A stretch of DNA of 64,000 nucleotides from positions 5,104,184-5,168,183 of the forward strand of contig NW_006498549.1 in assembly GCF_000471905.2 (NCBI RefSeq), in the 5' to 3' direction. Shown here piece after piece: positions 61,501 to 64,000 of the stretch; the first letter of the stretch is position 1, and each line of letters begins with the position of its first letter. A program made the position numbers and the translations under genes. Below the pieces are notes generated by a model, which did not search any database, had not been told where the DNA came from, and saw only the letters and a program-made list of their open reading frames with translations. Source of the stretch: Amborella trichopoda. Its lineage: Eukaryota; Streptophyta; Magnoliopsida; Amborellales; Amborellaceae.

Positions 61501-61906
61501 TTAGAGAATTAGGGTGGTGACATCTCACATGTATTTGTTTTTGTTTTTGCTTGTGGACTTTGTGTAGTATATCTAGACTTCTAGTTTTCTACAACAACTT
61601 TTGGGATTTCAAGCATTTTGATGTCTTACAATCTCTTTGAGTCTTTGTATCCATAAACGTGTTTTGTGACTGTAATATTATGTTTCCTCTTTTTCACAAG
61701 GGGTATGAGGCTCTAAAATTGCCTTAAAAACTCCTTAAGGCCTAAACCCTGCCTTGAGAACTCCCTAGTCCTTTTTGTTTTAGGGTGGGGGTTTGTTTTG
61801 GGGTTGGGGGATGGGGGGGGGAATCTCCTATTCCTGGGAGGATGCCTATGGTGGCAAGGCCCCCAAAATGCCTAGGCGCTCGCCTATGCTTTTTTGAACA
61901 TTGTCA
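58600..61906 (+). mobile_element. Second hAT element, left end unclear
   Basis: Holds a DUF659-type transposase pseudogene (58814-61476) and ends at the right with ...GCTTTTTTGAACATTG (61891-61906), whose inverse CAATGTTCAAAAAAGC looks like a hAT terminus. Just inside is a CCTAGGCGCTCGCCTA block like the subterminal GC-rich blocks at 24385-24699. A matching left end was not found; it may have been lost near 57290. Confidence 0.65.
58814..61476 (+). pseudogene. hAT transposase pseudogene 2 (BED, DUF659, hATC)
   Basis: BED finger: SGSSKPGDPAWKYG and VECKFC (58814-58925), continuing after frameshifts as SIRGDVAICTLVLADSRREM. DUF659 start GISFNAANLSSFQIM (59292 on), then IVIIDSWSDKRSISIINLVV with the Asp-Ser-Trp position of the family, and RVAHCIDLMLEAIGKK. 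A probable intron lies at about 59866-59993. The next exon has KFATSYLPL and YWNKVQYALYGFLPLVKVLK. The hATC region is split by introns: VHGGWAMGEAP, ARLDVSGTSAPLK (degraded SSSGCERNWSTF), then TKRNRLGHKRLNDLVFV near 60970-61020. Acidic tail at 61294-61476. Stops occur near 58952, 59594, 59710, 60080 and 60279, so it is dead. More complete in DUF659 than the copy at 42672-44752 and clearly a different lineage. Confidence 0.85.
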
Positions 61907-62569
61907 TTAGGATTTTAGGTGATTTGTGAATTGGGAGAGTTAAATCTGAGACATTCATCCCTTGAAACATCATCATAATTTAGGAGGGAATCTGGGAATC
62001 TTACCCCTTGAATCTTTGAACCTTATCCTCTGAATCTCTATCAATCAAGTTTTCAGTCTCCCACGTTTCATACGAAGGATTTGTCTTTTCATGTTCGACA
62101 ATTTTACCATTGAGTATCCCAACTTCCCTCTATCACCAATAAGCATTTTAACTGTGACCATTCTAAATAATTGATTCCCTGAAGTTTAATAATAGTTATC
62201 TGCAGTCTAGTGTTTTTTATGTGGATACCAATATATGAGAGTTTACATCCTGAGTATTAGTGGTGGTAGAAGAGTGCTCTAAATCATTGATATTTGAGAT
62301 ATCAGCCATTTATACAGTCAAAACACACCCAAAACAAACCCTCATTGATTACCACAAAGAGCAAACAAAAGCTCTACTTGATTGCACTCCACCTGGAGAT
62401 CTAAGACCATTCATAAAAGAGATCTCGATAAAAAATGAGTCTTACAACTCATGATAGAGGTGTGACATATTAAAAGGGTCCAAGAACCACTTTTGACACA
62501 AAAAAGAATCCCAACAAGTTTTAGAGTTTTTTGTTCGACATCAAACTCGACCCAGATAGGGAATACACA
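61907..62569. other. Unassigned
   Basis: No gene recognised. The last 100 bp or so may belong to the diverged hAT copy that continues after 63467. Confidence 0.4.
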
Positions 62570-63467
62570 CAGTGTTTTAAAATGCGGGATGCGGCCCTGA
62601 TGCGGTGGGGGGCGAATGCGACGATGCGGCTCGATGCAGCCCAAATGCGGGTGCATCGCGATGATGCGATCAATAAATATAAAAAAATTCTAAATTTTTT
62701 TAAAACAATACGTTAATGCATAGAAAAAAATATGAAGGTGATATATGTGATAGTAGGTATTTTAGTTTAATGATTAACTTCAAAACTATTAGCTGTCGGA
62801 GATTCTGTATCCAGTTATCCACCCATATAAGTATTTCCACAGAGCAAGCATATCAAACAATTTCTATCTTTAAGACTTTTTAGTTTAGCATATTTTCAAG
62901 CCGGATCCTTATTACTAGAAGATTGGGAAGAAGACATTGCCCCAAAAATATGTATAATAGTAATATTGTACAAGAAGGAAAAAAAATTTACCGACTCTGT
63001 GAAGTGCTGCTCGATTTCTTTAGGACCTCTGAAATCCCTGATTTTTATCACAAATTCATGCTAACATCTCCAAATCAACAATCAAAGGCATCCAATGAAC
63101 ATCCAAGTATCAAACAATCGCCAAATTGAATATTTCGATGAAAAAAGAAATTCCGCCTAAATTTTTTTTTACCTCGATTTGATGCAAAAAACAACCACAA
63201 AAAAGTGGCTGAAAATCTTCATTTAGGGCCCCTAATACCCCCCCAAACAGTTTCTCTAAAGATGGTCAAAAAGACCATCTTGCCCCTCCCCGAGAGGCAA
63301 AACAGAAAAAAAATTCGGCGGACATTGTAGCAGTGGGATGCGGCCTATGCGGGATGCCGCTACGATGCGGCGCATATGCGGCCGCATCTGTCAAAAGCGC
63401 ATATGCACCTTTTTCTGATGCGGATGCGAGCGCATTCCGTATGATGCGGCCGCAATTTAAAACACTG
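62570..63467 (-). mobile_element. Non-autonomous hAT element, 898 bp
   Basis: Ends CAGTGTTTTAAAATGCGG and, inverted, CAGTGTTTTAAATTGCGG. Flanking 8-mers AATACACA (62562-62569) and AATACGCC (63468-63475) match at 6 of 8. Aligns along its whole length with the two flanks of the 3.08-kb element at 42181-45262, with one internal gap: the phrase ending at about 42423 there joins directly to the phrase starting at about 44602. No coding capacity. Confidence 0.9.
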
Positions 63468-63475
63468 AATACGCC

Positions 63476-64000
63476 TGAAAATTTCAAGCCTTCGAATTTT
63501 TAAGTTTGGCATATTTCCAAGGCAGATCCTTATTACTAGAAGATTGGGAAGAAGATATTATCCCCAAAAAAAGTATTATAGCAGAAGGAAAAGGCAATTA
63601 TTGATTCTTGAAACAAGTATCGATTTCTTCATGGCCATTGAAACCCTTGATTTTTTGTTACAAGTTCACCTAAACTTCCTCAAATCAACACCCAAAAGGT
63701 ACAAATCAGTAACCAAGTATCAACAAATGCACAAATTGAAGAAATCCAACAAAACAAATTTCCACCTAAATTTTCTTTTGATCGATTGGATCACAAAAAA
63801 AGCCATGTATGTGGCTCAAAAATATCGTTTTGGGGGGGTTTTATACCTCCCAAACCTTTTTCCCTAAATTTTGAAGGTTGAAATGCCCTTTTTGCTCATC
63901 CCTGAGGGGCATTGTTTTGAAAAAAATTGTTTTGAAAAAAACTGTTGCACACTATGCGGCTTGATGCACCCTATGCGCTATGTGGCTCTGTTGCGGAGAG
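63476..64000 (-). mobile_element. Diverged copy of the same hAT family, runs off the edge
   Basis: From TTTAAGTTTGGCATATTTCC onward the text follows 44650-45250 of the long hAT copy (TACTAGAAGATTGGGAAGAA, TCTTCATGG.C, CAAATCAACA, GGTTTTATACC-like block, CTATGCGGC motifs at 63950-64000). Same orientation as the 62570-63467 copy, which seems to be inserted in it. More diverged, so older. Confidence 0.65.

Noticed and set aside
36340-64000. Further helicase exons
   Set aside because: I looked for motif VI (QRxGRxGR) and the following conserved blocks on the plus strand and found only transposon sequence.

Overview
The window looks like nuclear DNA of a flowering plant. It is AT-rich, contains one spliced gene with plant-style GT-AG introns, and is otherwise filled with Ty1/copia and Ty3/gypsy LTR fossils, hAT and Mutator-type DNA transposons, a LINE fragment and low-complexity tracts. 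I saw no rRNA, tRNA, CRISPR or bacterial-type operon. The species cannot be fixed from the sequence. TE-swollen introns of several kb to more than 28 kb point to a large, repeat-rich plant genome.

Layout. 1-22.3 kb is repeats: an old Ty1/copia element (678-9401) with a reversed, internally deleted hAT copy inside it; an old Ty3/gypsy element (about 10.65-16.2 kb); copies of a Mutator-type MITE family; and nested LTR fragments (19.1-21 kb). 22.8-35.6 kb holds the only host gene I can support: the first eight coding exons, plus strand, of a DEAH-box RNA helicase of the Arabidopsis At1g27900 (DEAH4) type. Exon phases join without a break for 322 codons, from Walker A to just past motif V. Motif VI and the C-terminal domains are not in the window. 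Introns 1 and 4 carry hAT elements, a gypsy fossil and a truncated LINE.

35.6-57.3 kb is a deep nest of elements. An LTR fragment hit by a 408-bp Mutator-type MITE (perfect 9-bp target duplication) is cut by an antisense copia element (37083-48983). That element carries a solo LTR and a 3.08-kb hAT element. It abuts, head to head, a plus-strand copia element of the same family (48984-57290), which is itself split by a 2.2-kb element with very long inverted arms and 64-bp tandem repeats. 57.3-64 kb holds a second, different hAT transposase pseudogene and two more copies of the first hAT family.

No new multi-gene system is visible. The points most worth following are: the long-arm element at 52280-54503; the hAT family whose short copies can be read as defined deletions of the long copy in the same window; the Mutator-type MITE whose target duplication is a TATA-like sequence just upstream of the helicase; the head-to-head LTR palindrome; and the helicase itself, whose next intron is either over 28 kb or marks a gene cut off by transposons.
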